A stretch of 64,000 nucleotides of DNA from Streptosporangium roseum DSM 43021 (GTDB lineage: Bacteria > Actinomycetota > Actinomycetes > Streptosporangiales > Streptosporangiaceae). Location of the stretch: assembly GCF_000024865.1 (NCBI RefSeq), contig NC_013595.1, forward strand, positions 9,114,001 to 9,178,000, in the 5' to 3' direction. Shown here piece after piece: positions 8,634 to 16,467 of the stretch. The notes below the pieces were generated by a model. It did no database searches. It was not told where the DNA came from and saw only the letters and a list, made by a program, of their open reading frames with translations. Position 1 is the stretch's first letter. Each line of letters opens with the position of its first letter. The translations under genes and the position numbers were made by a program.

Positions 8634-9254
8634 GTGGTCCCCCTCTACTCCCTCGCCGCGTTCCTGGCGGCGGTCTTCCCGCTGATCGCCACCCCCGGCG
8701 CCAGCCTGGCCCTGCTGACCCGGCAGGTCACCCACGAGGGCCGCCGCCGGGCGGTGCCCGTGATCCTCGGCACGGTCACCGGCCTGTACGTGCACGCCGG
8801 ACTCGCCGTCGCCGGCCTGTCGGCCCTGATCATGCACTCCAGCCAGGCCTTCACCGCCGTCAAGCTCGCCGGCGCGGCCTACCTCATCGGCCTGGCCGCA
8901 TGGACCTGGCGCTCGGCCACCCCACGGGCACCGGCCGTCTCCCGCCGGCACCTGCCCAAGGCCGCCGGATCTCCATACGTCCAGGCCCTGCTCGGCAACG
9001 TTCTCAACCCGAAGGCCGCCTCCATATACCTGACCCTGATCCCCCAGTTCATCGCTCCGCACCGGCCCGTCACCGGCCAGATCCTCGCCTTCGCCACCGC
9101 CCACGCACTCCTGATCGCGGTCTGGCTGCTGGTCTGGACCTGCCTGATCGGCGGAGCGGGCCGGATGCTGGGCACTCCCCGTTTCAGGACCGTCGTCACC
9201 AGGATCGCCGCGGTCACCCTGCTCGCCCTGGGAATCCGGTCGGCCGTGGCCTAG
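8634..9254 (+). CDS. LysE family amino acid/metabolite exporter
   Basis: A 206-residue inner-membrane protein with about six hydrophobic helices. The N-terminal signature of the family is present as PGASLALLTRQVTHEGRR, and the mid segment GNVLNPKAASIYLTLIPQF matches LysE/RhtB transporters. The GTG start follows GGAGG by 5 bases. Family members export amino acids or related solutes; the substrate is unknown. It is followed by a convergent hairpin shared with the SDR gene on the other strand. Confidence 0.82.
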   Translation: MVPLYSLAAFLAAVFPLIATPGASLALLTRQVTHEGRRRAVPVILGTVTGLYVHAGLAVAGLSALIMHSSQAFTAVKLAGAAYLIGLAAWTWRSATPRAPAVSRRHLPKAAGSPYVQALLGNVLNPKAASIYLTLIPQFIAPHRPVTGQILAFATAHALLIAVWLLVWTCLIGGAGRMLGTPRFRTVVTRIAAVTLLALGIRSAVA

Positions 9255-9402
9255 CGGCGTCGCCGCCGTCCCGGTCGCTCCGGGGCGCCCGCCGACCATC
9301 CGGCCGGCCCCGAGCGGCGCGTCCTCGGGCCCCACGGCATCGCGGACCGGCCTTCTCCGGAACGGAGTCCCACCGTACGGACCGGTCCGGGCCCGGACCG
9401 CC

Positions 9403-9438
9403 GGAAAGGACGTCCCCACCCGAGCGGACGCCCTTTCC
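9403..9438. terminator. Bidirectional hairpin between LysE and SDR genes
   Basis: Arms at 9403-9415 and 9426-9438 are 13-bp inverted repeats with one mismatch and a 10-base loop. The hairpin lies between two convergent genes, close to the SDR stop, which suits a two-way terminator. Confidence 0.55.
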
Positions 9439-9450
9439 GCGGTCATCCGG

Positions 9451-10347
9451 TCAGAGCATGGCCTTCATGGAGGCGGACGCCTGCTGGCCGAGGGTGGTGG
9501 GGGTCAGGTAGGGCTGCTCGGCCATGATGGCCTCCCAGTTGTCCCGGATGTCCTCGACCGTGTGGTCGTCCTGCCGCCAGCCGGGCCCCTCGGCCACGAA
9601 GACCCGGGCGATCCGGCCGCCGCCGACGCTGAAGACCTCCCCGCTGGTCTCGCAGGACTCGTGTGCCAGGAACGTCACCAGCGTGCTGACCCGCTCCGCG
9701 GTGAACTTGGCCTCGAACTCGGCCGGCAGCAGCGCCTCGGTCATCCGGGTCCAGGCGACCGGCGCGATCGCGTTGGCCTTGATCCCGGCCCTGGCGCCCT
9801 CGATGCCGAGCGTCTTGGTCAGGCCGACCAGGCCCATCTTCGCCGTGGAGTAGTTGGCCTGGCCGAAGTTGCCGAACAGTCCGGCGGGCGAGGAGGTGTT
9901 GACGATCCGGCCGTAGCCCTGCTCCTTGAGGTAGGGGAAGGCCGCGCGGCTGACCAGGAAGGAGCCGCGCACGTGGACGGCGAGGACCTGGTCGAACTCC
10001 TCGACGCTCATCTTGCCGAAGGACTTGTCGCGCAGGATTCCGGCGTTGTTGACGACGACGTCCAGCCGCCCGAAGGCGTCGATCGCGGCCTGCACGATCG
10101 CCTTGGCGCCCTCCGGGGTCGCGACGTTGTCGGTGCTGGCGACCGCCTCGCCGCCGTTCTTGTTGATCAGCTCGACCACGTCGGCGGCCGGGCCGGCGGA
10201 GGCGCCGGTGCCGTCCAGCGCGCCGCCGAGGTCGTTGACGACGACCTTGGCGCCGCGTTCGGCCAGCGACAGCGCGTGTGAGCGACCGAGACCGTGCCCG
10301 GCACCGGTGATGACCGCGACCTTGCCGTCAAACCTCAGCTCTGACAT
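9451..10347 (-). CDS. SDR family oxidoreductase (hydroxyacyl-CoA dehydrogenase-like)
   Basis: A short-chain dehydrogenase of about 298 residues. The NAD-binding glycine motif is TGAGHGLGR, the NNAG motif is NNAGILRDKS, and the catalytic Ser-Tyr-Lys triad is in SSPAGLFGNFGQANYSTAK. The longer C-terminal tail and the DLGGALDGTG segment resemble the 17-beta-HSD4/multifunctional-enzyme subgroup acting on 3-hydroxyacyl-CoAs. The start ATG has GGGAG about 8 bases upstream. It is divergent from a DapB-like dehydrogenase, perhaps part of a lipid or steroid breakdown set. The substrate is inferred only. Confidence 0.82.
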   Translation of the reverse strand: MSELRFDGKVAVITGAGHGLGRSHALSLAERGAKVVVNDLGGALDGTGASAGPAADVVELINKNGGEAVASTDNVATPEGAKAIVQAAIDAFGRLDVVVNNAGILRDKSFGKMSVEEFDQVLAVHVRGSFLVSRAAFPYLKEQGYGRIVNTSSPAGLFGNFGQANYSTAKMGLVGLTKTLGIEGARAGIKANAIAPVAWTRMTEALLPAEFEAKFTAERVSTLVTFLAHESCETSGEVFSVGGGRIARVFVAEGPGWRQDDHTVEDIRDNWEAIMAEQPYLTPTTLGQQASASMKAML

Positions 10348-10564
10348 CCGCACTCTCCCACGAGAACATAGTTCTGTTTTTCTTGCACCATAGCCTGCCG
10401 GTCCCCGCAGGACCATGACGAGAGACGACAGGCCGCCGAATCGTCGCGGATAGTGATCGGGCGTGTGAATTTCTGCTAAAGTTTCTGCCCCGAACAGGGC
10501 GAGGGTCAACGACGACACTCCTCCCAGCACGGCCCCGCCCAGAGACCCGGGCTGGAGGCAACGC

Positions 10565-11623
10565 ATGCCCTCATCTCCGCCCCTTCGAGTGATCCAATGG
10601 GCTACGGGCGCCGTTGGACGCTACTCACTGCGCGCTCTGATCACCCGTCCGGAGTTCGATCTCGTCGGGGTCCTCGTCTACGACCCCGACAAGCTGGGAC
10701 AGGACGCCGGAACGCTCGTCGGGCTGCCCGCGACCGGTGTCACCTGCACCGACGACGTCGACGAGATCCTCGCCACCGAGGCCGACTGCGTGCTGCACAT
10801 GCCGCTGCCCGCGTCCTACTTCGGCGGCGGCCACCCGACCGACGTGGAGACGATCTGCGCCCTGCTCGCCTCGGGCAAGAACGTCGTCACCACGACCGGG
10901 TTCGTGTACCCCCAGTGCTACGGCCCCGGCGTGGTGGAACGCCTGGAGGCCGCCTGCCGCGCCGGAAACGCCTCCCTGCACGGCACCGGCATCAACCCCG
11001 GCTTCATGAGCGACATGCTCCCCCTCGCCCTGACCGGGCTGTCCAACCGGATCGACCACATCTACGTCCGCGAGTCCTCCGACTTCCGGGGCCACCCGTC
11101 CCGCCAGATCGTGGTCGACCTGTTCGGCTTCACCCGCTCGGCCAAGGACTACGCCGCCGCCGTCCGCCCGTTCCGCGCCTTCCAGCGCTCGCTGTTCGCC
11201 GAGAGTGTGCAGTTCGTGGCGGGGAACCTCGACGTGACCCTCGACGAGGTCGAGGAGAGCGACGAGTTCGAGCTCGCCGCCGAGGAGTTCGAGGTCGCCG
11301 CGGGCCTGGTCAGGGTCGGCACCGTCTGCGCCTCCCGCTGGACGTTCACCGGCCTCGTCCGCGGCCGTCCCTTCATGACCGTGGAGTGCGTCTACAAGGC
11401 CGACGCCACCAAGGTGCGCCGCTGGCCCGAGCCCGGCTTCACCATCCACATCGAGGGCGTCCCCCAGATGACGCTCGCCGTCGAGGAGATGTCCCACGGC
11501 CTGGCCGGCGCCGCCGCCCACGCGGTCAACACGGTCTCCGCCCTCTGCGCCGCCCCGCCCGGCATCCGCACCCTCCTGGACCTGCCCCTCGCCACCGGCC
11601 GGGGCACCGTCCGTCTCACCTGA
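10565..11623 (+). CDS. DapB-like NAD(P)-dependent dehydrogenase
   Basis: A 352-residue protein with an N-terminal Rossmann fold (RVIQWATGAVGRYSLRALI) of the dihydrodipicolinate reductase type. The rest does not look like true DapB. Such proteins in actinobacteria are annotated as dihydrodipicolinate reductase-like or 2,4-diaminopentanoate dehydrogenase-like. GGAGG lies 6 bases before the ATG. It is divergent from the SDR gene over 217 bases and may share regulation with it. The substrate is unknown; a role in lysine biosynthesis is unlikely. Confidence 0.75.
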   Translation: MPSSPPLRVIQWATGAVGRYSLRALITRPEFDLVGVLVYDPDKLGQDAGTLVGLPATGVTCTDDVDEILATEADCVLHMPLPASYFGGGHPTDVETICALLASGKNVVTTTGFVYPQCYGPGVVERLEAACRAGNASLHGTGINPGFMSDMLPLALTGLSNRIDHIYVRESSDFRGHPSRQIVVDLFGFTRSAKDYAAAVRPFRAFQRSLFAESVQFVAGNLDVTLDEVEESDEFELAAEEFEVAAGLVRVGTVCASRWTFTGLVRGRPFMTVECVYKADATKVRRWPEPGFTIHIEGVPQMTLAVEEMSHGLAGAAAHAVNTVSALCAAPPGIRTLLDLPLATGRGTVRLT

Positions 11624-12169
11624 CCGCCACCGCCCGCCCCGTCGTGGCGGATCCGCTCCGTGGAGCTCGGGGGCCACGGGAAAAGCGCCACTGCTGATCT
11701 TTAATTCGTGATGTTCGGTGATCATGTGAATGGTCGGGTTGCTGAGGTATGTCCAGGTCATGCGGTATGCGCAAGGCGGTGGGCTGACCACCGCCCAACG
11801 AGCCAAGCGTGAGCAGGTACGGCTGTGCAGAGTCTGCCATGGCGTCCTTTCCACTCCATAGGCCGGCGATCCGGCTGCCGGGGCTTGCCGGTCAGCACAG
11901 AGGGCGTTTCCAGCGGCACAGGCCTTGTCCAAGAATCGATCGGTTGATGAACATGATCAGCTCGCGGTGCGCCGGGGACTGCAAAGGCGCTGATCATGTG
12001 TGAGAAAGGTGTCGAAAACATCGAGGCGCCCGACAACCCATAGGCGCCGTTTTCCGTACAGCCCGCCGCCCGCTGGGGATCAACTCCTGCATCTCGACCT
12101 GGTAGAGCCGCAACCACACGAACGCGTCGGTCGAGGCGGGCAGTTCCTGCACCAAGCGGGTGCCCTTGC
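11624..12169. other. Degenerate mobile-element scar without intact genes
   Basis: This gap holds, in order, an IS630 left-end remnant, about 160 bases of unrecognised sequence, an 11-bp inverted repeat (11951-11961 with 11989-11999, containing ATGATCAGC), and a tyrosine recombinase fragment on the minus strand. No complete gene is visible. Confidence 0.6.
11688..11828 (+). mobile_element. Solo IS630-family left end (remnant)
   Basis: These 141 bases match the left end of the complete element at 13716-13857 with only about four mismatches. They include the terminal CTGATCTTTAATTCGTG repeat and the first roughly 24 codons of the transposase frame, and then break off abruptly. No matching right end is found nearby. 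It is therefore the relic of a second, related insertion that lost its body by deletion. Confidence 0.85.
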
Positions 12170-12173
12170 TCAC
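12064..12173 (-). pseudogene. Tyrosine recombinase/integrase fragment
   Basis: Read on the minus strand from the GTG at 12173, about 36 codons give VSKGTRLVQELPASTDAFVW and then LRLYQVEMQELIPSGRR. This resembles the stretch before the catalytic Arg-His motifs of actinobacterial XerD-like integrases. Both the upstream part and the catalytic His-x-x-Arg/Tyr region are missing. It overlaps the end of the hydrolase gene by 4 bases. The identification rests on recalled similarity and needs a search. Confidence 0.4.
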
Positions 12174-12973
12174 GCCTGCTCCCCGGTGGTGAAGAAGCCG
12201 GTCAGGACGGGGGCGAGGAGCTCCGGGCCGATGTTGTGCTCCTGGCCGGGAAAGACGTGCAGGGCGAAGTTGTCGGCCATCGCGGCGAGTTCCCGCCCGC
12301 CGGTGAGCATCTGCGGTGCGCCCGCGTCCCCGCTGCCGACGAGAACGGGAACCGTCACGGACTGCCAGCGGTCGGCGGGCAGCGGCCGGCCGGACATGGT
12401 GTCGCCCATGACCTGGCCGTCGTAGGGCAGGGTGCGGGCGGTGGCCTCCATACCGGCCCAGAAGGGGGCCTGGCGCATCCCGGCGACGGCCTCGGCGGGC
12501 ATCCCCACGGCCGCGGTCATGAAGTAGGCCACGGCATCGCCGTACGCTCCTTGCCCCACGAGCTCCGTCAGGTGGGCGACGTAGTCGGCGGGCAGCGGCG
12601 GACGGCTGTCATCGGTGATGAAGGGGGGTTCGTACACGGCCAGCCGGGAGACGGCGCTGCCCCGGGCCACGGCCTCCAGCGCCAGTACGGCACCGGAGGA
12701 CATGCCGAAGACCATCGCCTCGCCGCCCACGCGCTCGATCAGCGCGTCCAGATCCTCGACCTCGCGCTGCACGTCGTACTCCGGGCTGTCCCCGCTGTCG
12801 CCGCGGCCCCGGCGGTCGTACGAGATCACGGTGCAGTGCTCGGCCAGCAGGCTGGCGAGCTCGGCGAAATCGCCGCGCGTCATGAAAGCGCCGCCGACGA
12901 GCACCACGGCAGGGCCTGAACCCTGCTGCTCGTATGCGATGACCGTGCCGTCGGCAGAGAACACCTTGTCCAT
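12170..12973 (-). CDS. Alpha/beta fold hydrolase
   Basis: A 267-residue hydrolase. The oxyanion-loop region is VVLVGGAF, the nucleophile elbow is VFGMSSGAVLALEA (Ser in G-x-S-x-G), and the catalytic His lies in HVFPGQEHNIGPE near the C-terminus. The ATG at 12973 is preferred over an upstream TTG because GGAG lies about 9 bases before it. It is divergent from a TetR regulator, with a palindromic operator in the intergenic region, and is the likely main target of that regulator. The last codons abut a recombinase fragment, so the native 3' end may have been altered. Confidence 0.82.
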   Translation of the reverse strand: MDKVFSADGTVIAYEQQGSGPAVVLVGGAFMTRGDFAELASLLAEHCTVISYDRRGRGDSGDSPEYDVQREVEDLDALIERVGGEAMVFGMSSGAVLALEAVARGSAVSRLAVYEPPFITDDSRPPLPADYVAHLTELVGQGAYGDAVAYFMTAAVGMPAEAVAGMRQAPFWAGMEATARTLPYDGQVMGDTMSGRPLPADRWQSVTVPVLVGSGDAGAPQMLTGGRELAAMADNFALHVFPGQEHNIGPELLAPVLTGFFTTGEQA

Positions 12974-13039
12974 GAGGAACCACTCCAAATTTCTGCGCGA
13001 TACGCAGGGCCGGAAGCCCCGCTTCGGAACTAGACGGTA

Positions 13040-13059
13040 CAGTACCCAAACGGGTACTG
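13040..13059. promoter_or_regulatory. TetR-type palindromic operator
   Basis: CAGTACCC-AAAC-GGGTACTG is a perfect 8-bp dyad with a 4-base centre, and a further half site (CCAGTACT) follows at 13065-13072. It lies between the divergent hydrolase and TetR starts and overlaps promoter-like sequence. This is the usual arrangement for a local TetR repressor. Confidence 0.6.
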
Positions 13060-13113
13060 GTCAGTCCAGTACTCTTCTGCGGGAGGGTGAGACGGATGGA
13101 AAAGGAGTCGATG

Positions 13114-13725
13114 ATGGACAGCCGTTCAGCGCGCAAGCACGAGGTAATCCTGAAGGCCGCGACCAGCGCCTTCCTGGACAAGGGGTACCCGGGAACGAGC
13201 ATGGACGACATCGCGAAGCTGGCCGCGGTGTCCAAGCAGACCGTCTACAAGCACTTCGCGGACAAGGAGAAACTGTTCGCCGAGATCGTGCTGGCCACCA
13301 CCGACCGGCTCGACACCACGATCGACCTGCTGGCCGACATCCCGATCGACGCTTCCAACCTGGAAGAGAGCCTGACGCGACTCGCCCGCCAGTTCCTGAC
13401 CACCCTCACCCACCCTCAGGTCATTCAGCTGCGGCGCCTGATCATCGCCAATGCCGACGTCTTTCCCGACCTGGGCGCCGAGTGGTACGAGCGGGGCTTC
13501 GAACGAGGGCTCGCCACGCTGGCGGCGACCTTCCAGCGCCTGGCTGACCAGGGGCTGCTCCGTATCGACGACGCCCTCCTGGCCGCGAACCACTTCTCCG
13601 GCCTGCTGCTGTGGATTCCGGTGAACAAGGCCATGTTCACCGGCCGGTCCCAGGACGCCGAGGCCGACCTCGACCGCTACGCCGCCGCCGGCGCCCGCGT
13701 CTTCCTCGCCGCCTACCACTGCTGA
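13114..13725 (+). CDS. TetR/AcrR family transcriptional regulator
   Basis: The DNA-binding helix-turn-helix is at the N-terminus: RKHEVILKAATSAFLDKGYP followed by TSMDDIAKLAAVSKQTVYKHF, a canonical TetR pattern. The C-terminal half is the ligand-binding helical domain, with a TetR_C-like YERGFERGLATLAATFQRL segment. The ATG at 13114 is chosen because GGAG lies 6 bases upstream; starts at 13096 and 13111 are possible. The last three codons and the TGA stop lie inside the IS630 left end, so the native C-terminus has been replaced by IS sequence. It probably represses the divergent hydrolase. Confidence 0.85.
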   Translation: MDSRSARKHEVILKAATSAFLDKGYPGTSMDDIAKLAAVSKQTVYKHFADKEKLFAEIVLATTDRLDTTIDLLADIPIDASNLEESLTRLARQFLTTLTHPQVIQLRRLIIANADVFPDLGAEWYERGFERGLATLAATFQRLADQGLLRIDDALLAANHFSGLLLWIPVNKAMFTGRSQDAEADLDRYAAAGARVFLAAYHC

Positions 13726-14881
13726 TCTTTAATTCGTGATATTCGGTGATCATGTGAATGGTCGGGTTGCTGCAGTATGTCCAGGTCATGCGGTATGCGC
13801 AAGGCAGTGGGCTGACCACCGCCCAACGAGCCAAGCGTGAGCAGGTACGGCTGTGCGCGGCCGAACTGTTCGCCCGTGACTACACCGACACCGAAGTCGC
13901 CAAAGAACTACGGGGCACCCGGATGTCGGCCAATCGGTGGCGCCGGGCCTGGATCCGCGGCGGTGGCGCGGCCCTGGTCTCCAAAGGCCCGGCGTCGCTG
14001 CCCCGGCTGAGTGATGCGCAGTTCACTCGGCTGGAGGCCGCGCTGCTGCAGGAGCCGGCCGCGCACGGCTGGGACGACCAGTGCTGGACGCTGTCGCGCA
14101 TCCGGCGGGTGATCGGCCGGATGTTCCACCCGTCGTACTCCCTGCCGGGGGGTGTGGAAGCTGCTGCAGCGGCACGGCTGGTCGTGTCAGGTGCCCTCCC
14201 GCCGGGCGAGCGAGCGGGACGAGGGGGCGATCGCGGCATGGAAGGCGGAGGTGTGGCCGCTGGTGGAACCACCGCGGCGGACCTGGGCGCGTGGGTCTGC
14301 TTCGAAGACGAGTGCGGCCCGACGATGAGACCACCGGTGGCCCGCACCTGGGGACGGCGCGGGGCGACGCCGGTGGTGAAGGTGCCGGGCCGCCGTGAGG
14401 GCAGGGCCTCGGTCGCCGCCCTGGCCTGCTACCGGCCCGGGCAACGGTCCCGGCTGATCTACCGGATGCATCGCTACCGGCGGCGCAAGGGCGAGGCGGC
14501 GAGCTTCACCTGGCGCCACTACCGCGATCTGATCGTCATGGCCCATGTGCAGCTCGGCGCGCCGATCGTGCTCGTCTGGGACAACCTGAACCGGCACCTC
14601 TGCCCGGAGATGCGGCACTTCATCGCCGACAACGGCGACTGGCTGCGGGTCTTCCAGTTGCCGTCGTATGCTTCCGACCTCAATCCGGTGGAGGGCATCT
14701 GGTCGCTGCTGAACCGCGGCGGTCTGGCCAACCTCGCCGCGACGAGCCTGGACCACCTGGTGCGTGTGATCAAGCGCGGGCTGAAGAAGATCCAGTACCG
14801 GCCGCATCTGATCGACGGCTGCCTGGCCGGGACCGGCCTACTCCTCAAGTCGTCGTAACTCCACGAATTAAAGATCAGTGA
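13716..14881 (+). mobile_element. IS630-family insertion sequence
   Basis: About 1,166 bases bounded by 17-bp inverted repeats (CTGATCTTTAATTCGTG at 13722-13738 and its complement at 14862-14878). A TA dinucleotide lies just outside each end (13714-13715 and 14882-14883), as expected for IS630/Tc1 TA-target duplication. The two ends differ by a 3-base indel outside the exact repeats. It contains one transposase frame and has interrupted the 3' end of the TetR gene. Confidence 0.85.
13758..14858 (+). CDS. IS630 family transposase with two compensating frame shifts
   Basis: The open frame encodes 366 residues. An N-terminal helix-turn-helix (LFARDYTDTEVAKELRGTR) and the C-terminal DDE domain are present, with acidic residues in CFEDECG, LVWDNLNRH and LNPVEGIW. 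Between about 14150 and 14275 the expected IS630 sequence (VWKLLQRHGWSCQVPSRRAS, then AIAAWKAEVWPLVE) reads in a different frame. The open frame instead gives a Gly/Ala-rich nonsense stretch. An extra G in the run at 14148-14152 and a compensating loss near 14275 explain this. The protein made from the open frame is probably inactive. Confidence 0.7.
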   Translation: MVGLLQYVQVMRYAQGSGLTTAQRAKREQVRLCAAELFARDYTDTEVAKELRGTRMSANRWRRAWIRGGGAALVSKGPASLPRLSDAQFTRLEAALLQEPAAHGWDDQCWTLSRIRRVIGRMFHPSYSLPGGVEAAAAARLVVSGALPPGERAGRGGDRGMEGGGVAAGGTTAADLGAWVCFEDECGPTMRPPVARTWGRRGATPVVKVPGRREGRASVAALACYRPGQRSRLIYRMHRYRRRKGEAASFTWRHYRDLIVMAHVQLGAPIVLVWDNLNRHLCPEMRHFIADNGDWLRVFQLPSYASDLNPVEGIWSLLNRGGLANLAATSLDHLVRVIKRGLKKIQYRPHLIDGCLAGTGLLLKSS

Positions 14882-14964
14882 TACTGGCATGCGACATACG
14901 GAACCTCAGTACGGAGATATCCGTTTTCCGCTCGTATCAGTAGAACGATCACGTCAGGGGCCCT

Positions 14965-15729
14965 TTGACATCCGCACCGCGTACGTTGATTTCCATTCTC
15001 GTGACCGCTTTCGCCCTTACGGCCTGTACGGCGCCCGCTCCACGTGCCGGCAATCCCCCTCCCCCGGTCCAGTCCGTGGTGGAGGACGACGGGGAGATTC
15101 CGAATGAGGGCGAGGAGGAGAAGGTCCACATCGAGGTGTGCGTGCGGAAGGACAACCGGATCCGCGTCGGTGACCAGCGCTGCGACGACGCCGAGCGAGG
15201 CTATGTCTGGTACTTCATCCCGGCGGAGAAGCGCGTCCCCGCCCTGGGGAAGAGGGCCGGGAAGGGGTCGCTCCGGGAGCCGTCCGGCGAGATCCTGCGG
15301 GCCGCGAAGAAGGGCGGGCGGGGAGACGACATCTCCATTGTGGAGATCGAGGACCGCGTCATGGTCTGCGTGCGGAAGGAAACCCGTACACGCGTCTCCG
15401 ACCGCACCTGTAACGGCAGGAAACGCGATTTCCGGTGGTATTACATCAGGATCGACAGGCACGTCCCCGCGGTCGGGGAGAAGGCCGAGGCTGGCTCGTT
15501 CCACGTGCCGTACGGCGACGCCTATAACGCCCCCCAAAAGGGCGGTATAGGGACTAAAGTCGCAATCGAATATGAAAACTATGAAGACAGCAACACAGAC
15601 GACGGATCGGACGACACGGCCACCGACACCGGCCGCGTCACCACTGGCTGCGGGAGCAGTTGCCATCAGTGCACAGGCGTCTGCAACGGGTCGAGCTTCA
15701 ACGGGCGTCGCAAGGGCGGCCGCCGCTGA
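14965..15729 (+). CDS. Lipoprotein with two Cys-containing repeats, unknown function
   Basis: A 254-residue protein starting at TTG, with a hydrophobic signal and lipobox (AFALTACTAP), so probably a secreted lipoprotein. After a Pro/Glu-rich linker there are two tandem units of about 60 residues. Each begins VCVRK (at about residues 59 and 133), has a second Cys about 14-15 residues later, and contains an aromatic W-Y-F/Y core and a G-K/E-KA motif. The tail is acidic and then Cys-rich (CGSSCHQCTGVC) and ends with basic residues. No known family is recognised. It follows the IS element directly. Confidence 0.65.
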   Translation: MTSAPRTLISILVTAFALTACTAPAPRAGNPPPPVQSVVEDDGEIPNEGEEEKVHIEVCVRKDNRIRVGDQRCDDAERGYVWYFIPAEKRVPALGKRAGKGSLREPSGEILRAAKKGGRGDDISIVEIEDRVMVCVRKETRTRVSDRTCNGRKRDFRWYYIRIDRHVPAVGEKAEAGSFHVPYGDAYNAPQKGGIGTKVAIEYENYEDSNTDDGSDDTATDTGRVTTGCGSSCHQCTGVCNGSSFNGRRKGGRR

Positions 15730-15735
15730 CCCGCC

Positions 15736-15780
15736 CTCCGTACGGGGAACGCCCCTGGCGGGGGCGTTCCCCGTACGGAG
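15736..15780. terminator. Perfect 20-bp hairpin, convergent terminator
   Basis: Arms at 15736-15755 and 15761-15780 are perfect complements around a 5-base loop. The hairpin fills the space between the lipoprotein stop and the flavin reductase stop on the opposite strand, so it probably terminates both. Confidence 0.8.
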
Positions 15781-16287
15781 TCAGGAGTGCGGGGTGAAGC
15801 GGCCGAAGCGGCCCTGATGGTAGAGGAGCGGGCGGCCTCCGGGGTCGAGGTTGGTCTCGGTGACGAGGCCGACCACGAGGACGTGGTCTCCTATGTCGAC
15901 GGTGGAGTGCGGTGAGCAGATCAGCTGGGCGGACGCGCCGTTCAGGAGGGGGACGCCCAGCGGGCCGGGCCGCCAGGAGGTCGGGGCGGCGAAGCGGTCG
16001 ACGCCCTTGCGCGCGAACCGGGAGGCCAGCTCGGCCTGGTCGCTGGCCAGCACGTTCACCGCGAAGTGGTCGGCCTGGCGGAGCCAGGGCCAGGTGGTCG
16101 AGGACTGGTCGACGTAGAAGGAGACCAGCGGGGGCGCGAGGCTGACCGAGGAGAACGAGGTGGCCGTCAGGCCGGCCGGGATCCCCTCGGACTGCGCGGT
16201 GACCACGACCACCCCGGCGGCGTGGACGGCCAGCGCCTGCCGGAACCGCTCGCCGTCGACCGCCCGGCCGGGCAGGGTCTCGGTCAT
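15781..16287 (-). CDS. Flavin reductase family protein
   Basis: A 168-residue protein of the HpaC/DszD type. The FMN-binding fold shows AAGVVVVTAQSEGIPAGLTA and FSSVSLAPPLVSFYV, with the closing GDHVLVVGLV and YHQGRFGRF. It should supply reduced FMN to the two-component monooxygenase of the same operon. The ATG has GAGG 5 bases upstream and overlaps the stop of a 37-codon ORF (ATGA). An in-frame extension to 16416 exists but reads as low-complexity Arg-rich sequence. Confidence 0.85.
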   Translation of the reverse strand: MTETLPGRAVDGERFRQALAVHAAGVVVVTAQSEGIPAGLTATSFSSVSLAPPLVSFYVDQSSTTWPWLRQADHFAVNVLASDQAELASRFARKGVDRFAAPTSWRPGPLGVPLLNGASAQLICSPHSTVDIGDHVLVVGLVTETNLDPGGRPLLYHQGRFGRFTPHS

Positions 16288-16397
16288 GAGTCCTCGCTCG
16301 GGGGGCCGAGGGGACGCGCGGGCTCGTGGGACCTCGACGGCTCGTCGAACCTCGTCAAGGTGTTCCGCTCTCCGGCTACCTCGCTCCGCCCGATCAC
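16284..16397 (-). CDS. Small ORF of 37 codons coupled to flavin reductase
   Basis: The GTG at 16397 is preceded by GAGGAGG at 4-5 bases spacing, one of the strongest ribosome-binding sites in this operon. The frame encodes VIGRSEVAGERNTLTRFDEP and 17 more residues rich in Ser, Arg and Pro. It ends in TGA overlapping the flavin reductase ATG as ATGA. No homology is recognised. It may be a translational coupler for the downstream gene, or a chance ORF. Confidence 0.4.
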   Translation of the reverse strand: MIGRSEVAGERNTLTRFDEPSRSHEPARPLGPPSEDS

Positions 16398-16467
16398 GTT
16401 TCCTCCTCGGCGGCATGAAACACGCTTATGGTCGGCAACCCATTCATAACCCCATCTCTTCCCGATG

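Noticed and set aside
14100..14290. Programmed ribosomal frameshift in the transposase
   Set aside because: Two shifts that cancel out would be required, whereas programmed frameshifting in IS elements uses one; indels or sequencing errors are simpler.
11688..14881. Composite transposon bounded by two IS630 copies
   Set aside because: The first copy lacks its right end and transposase body, so the pair could not move as a unit.
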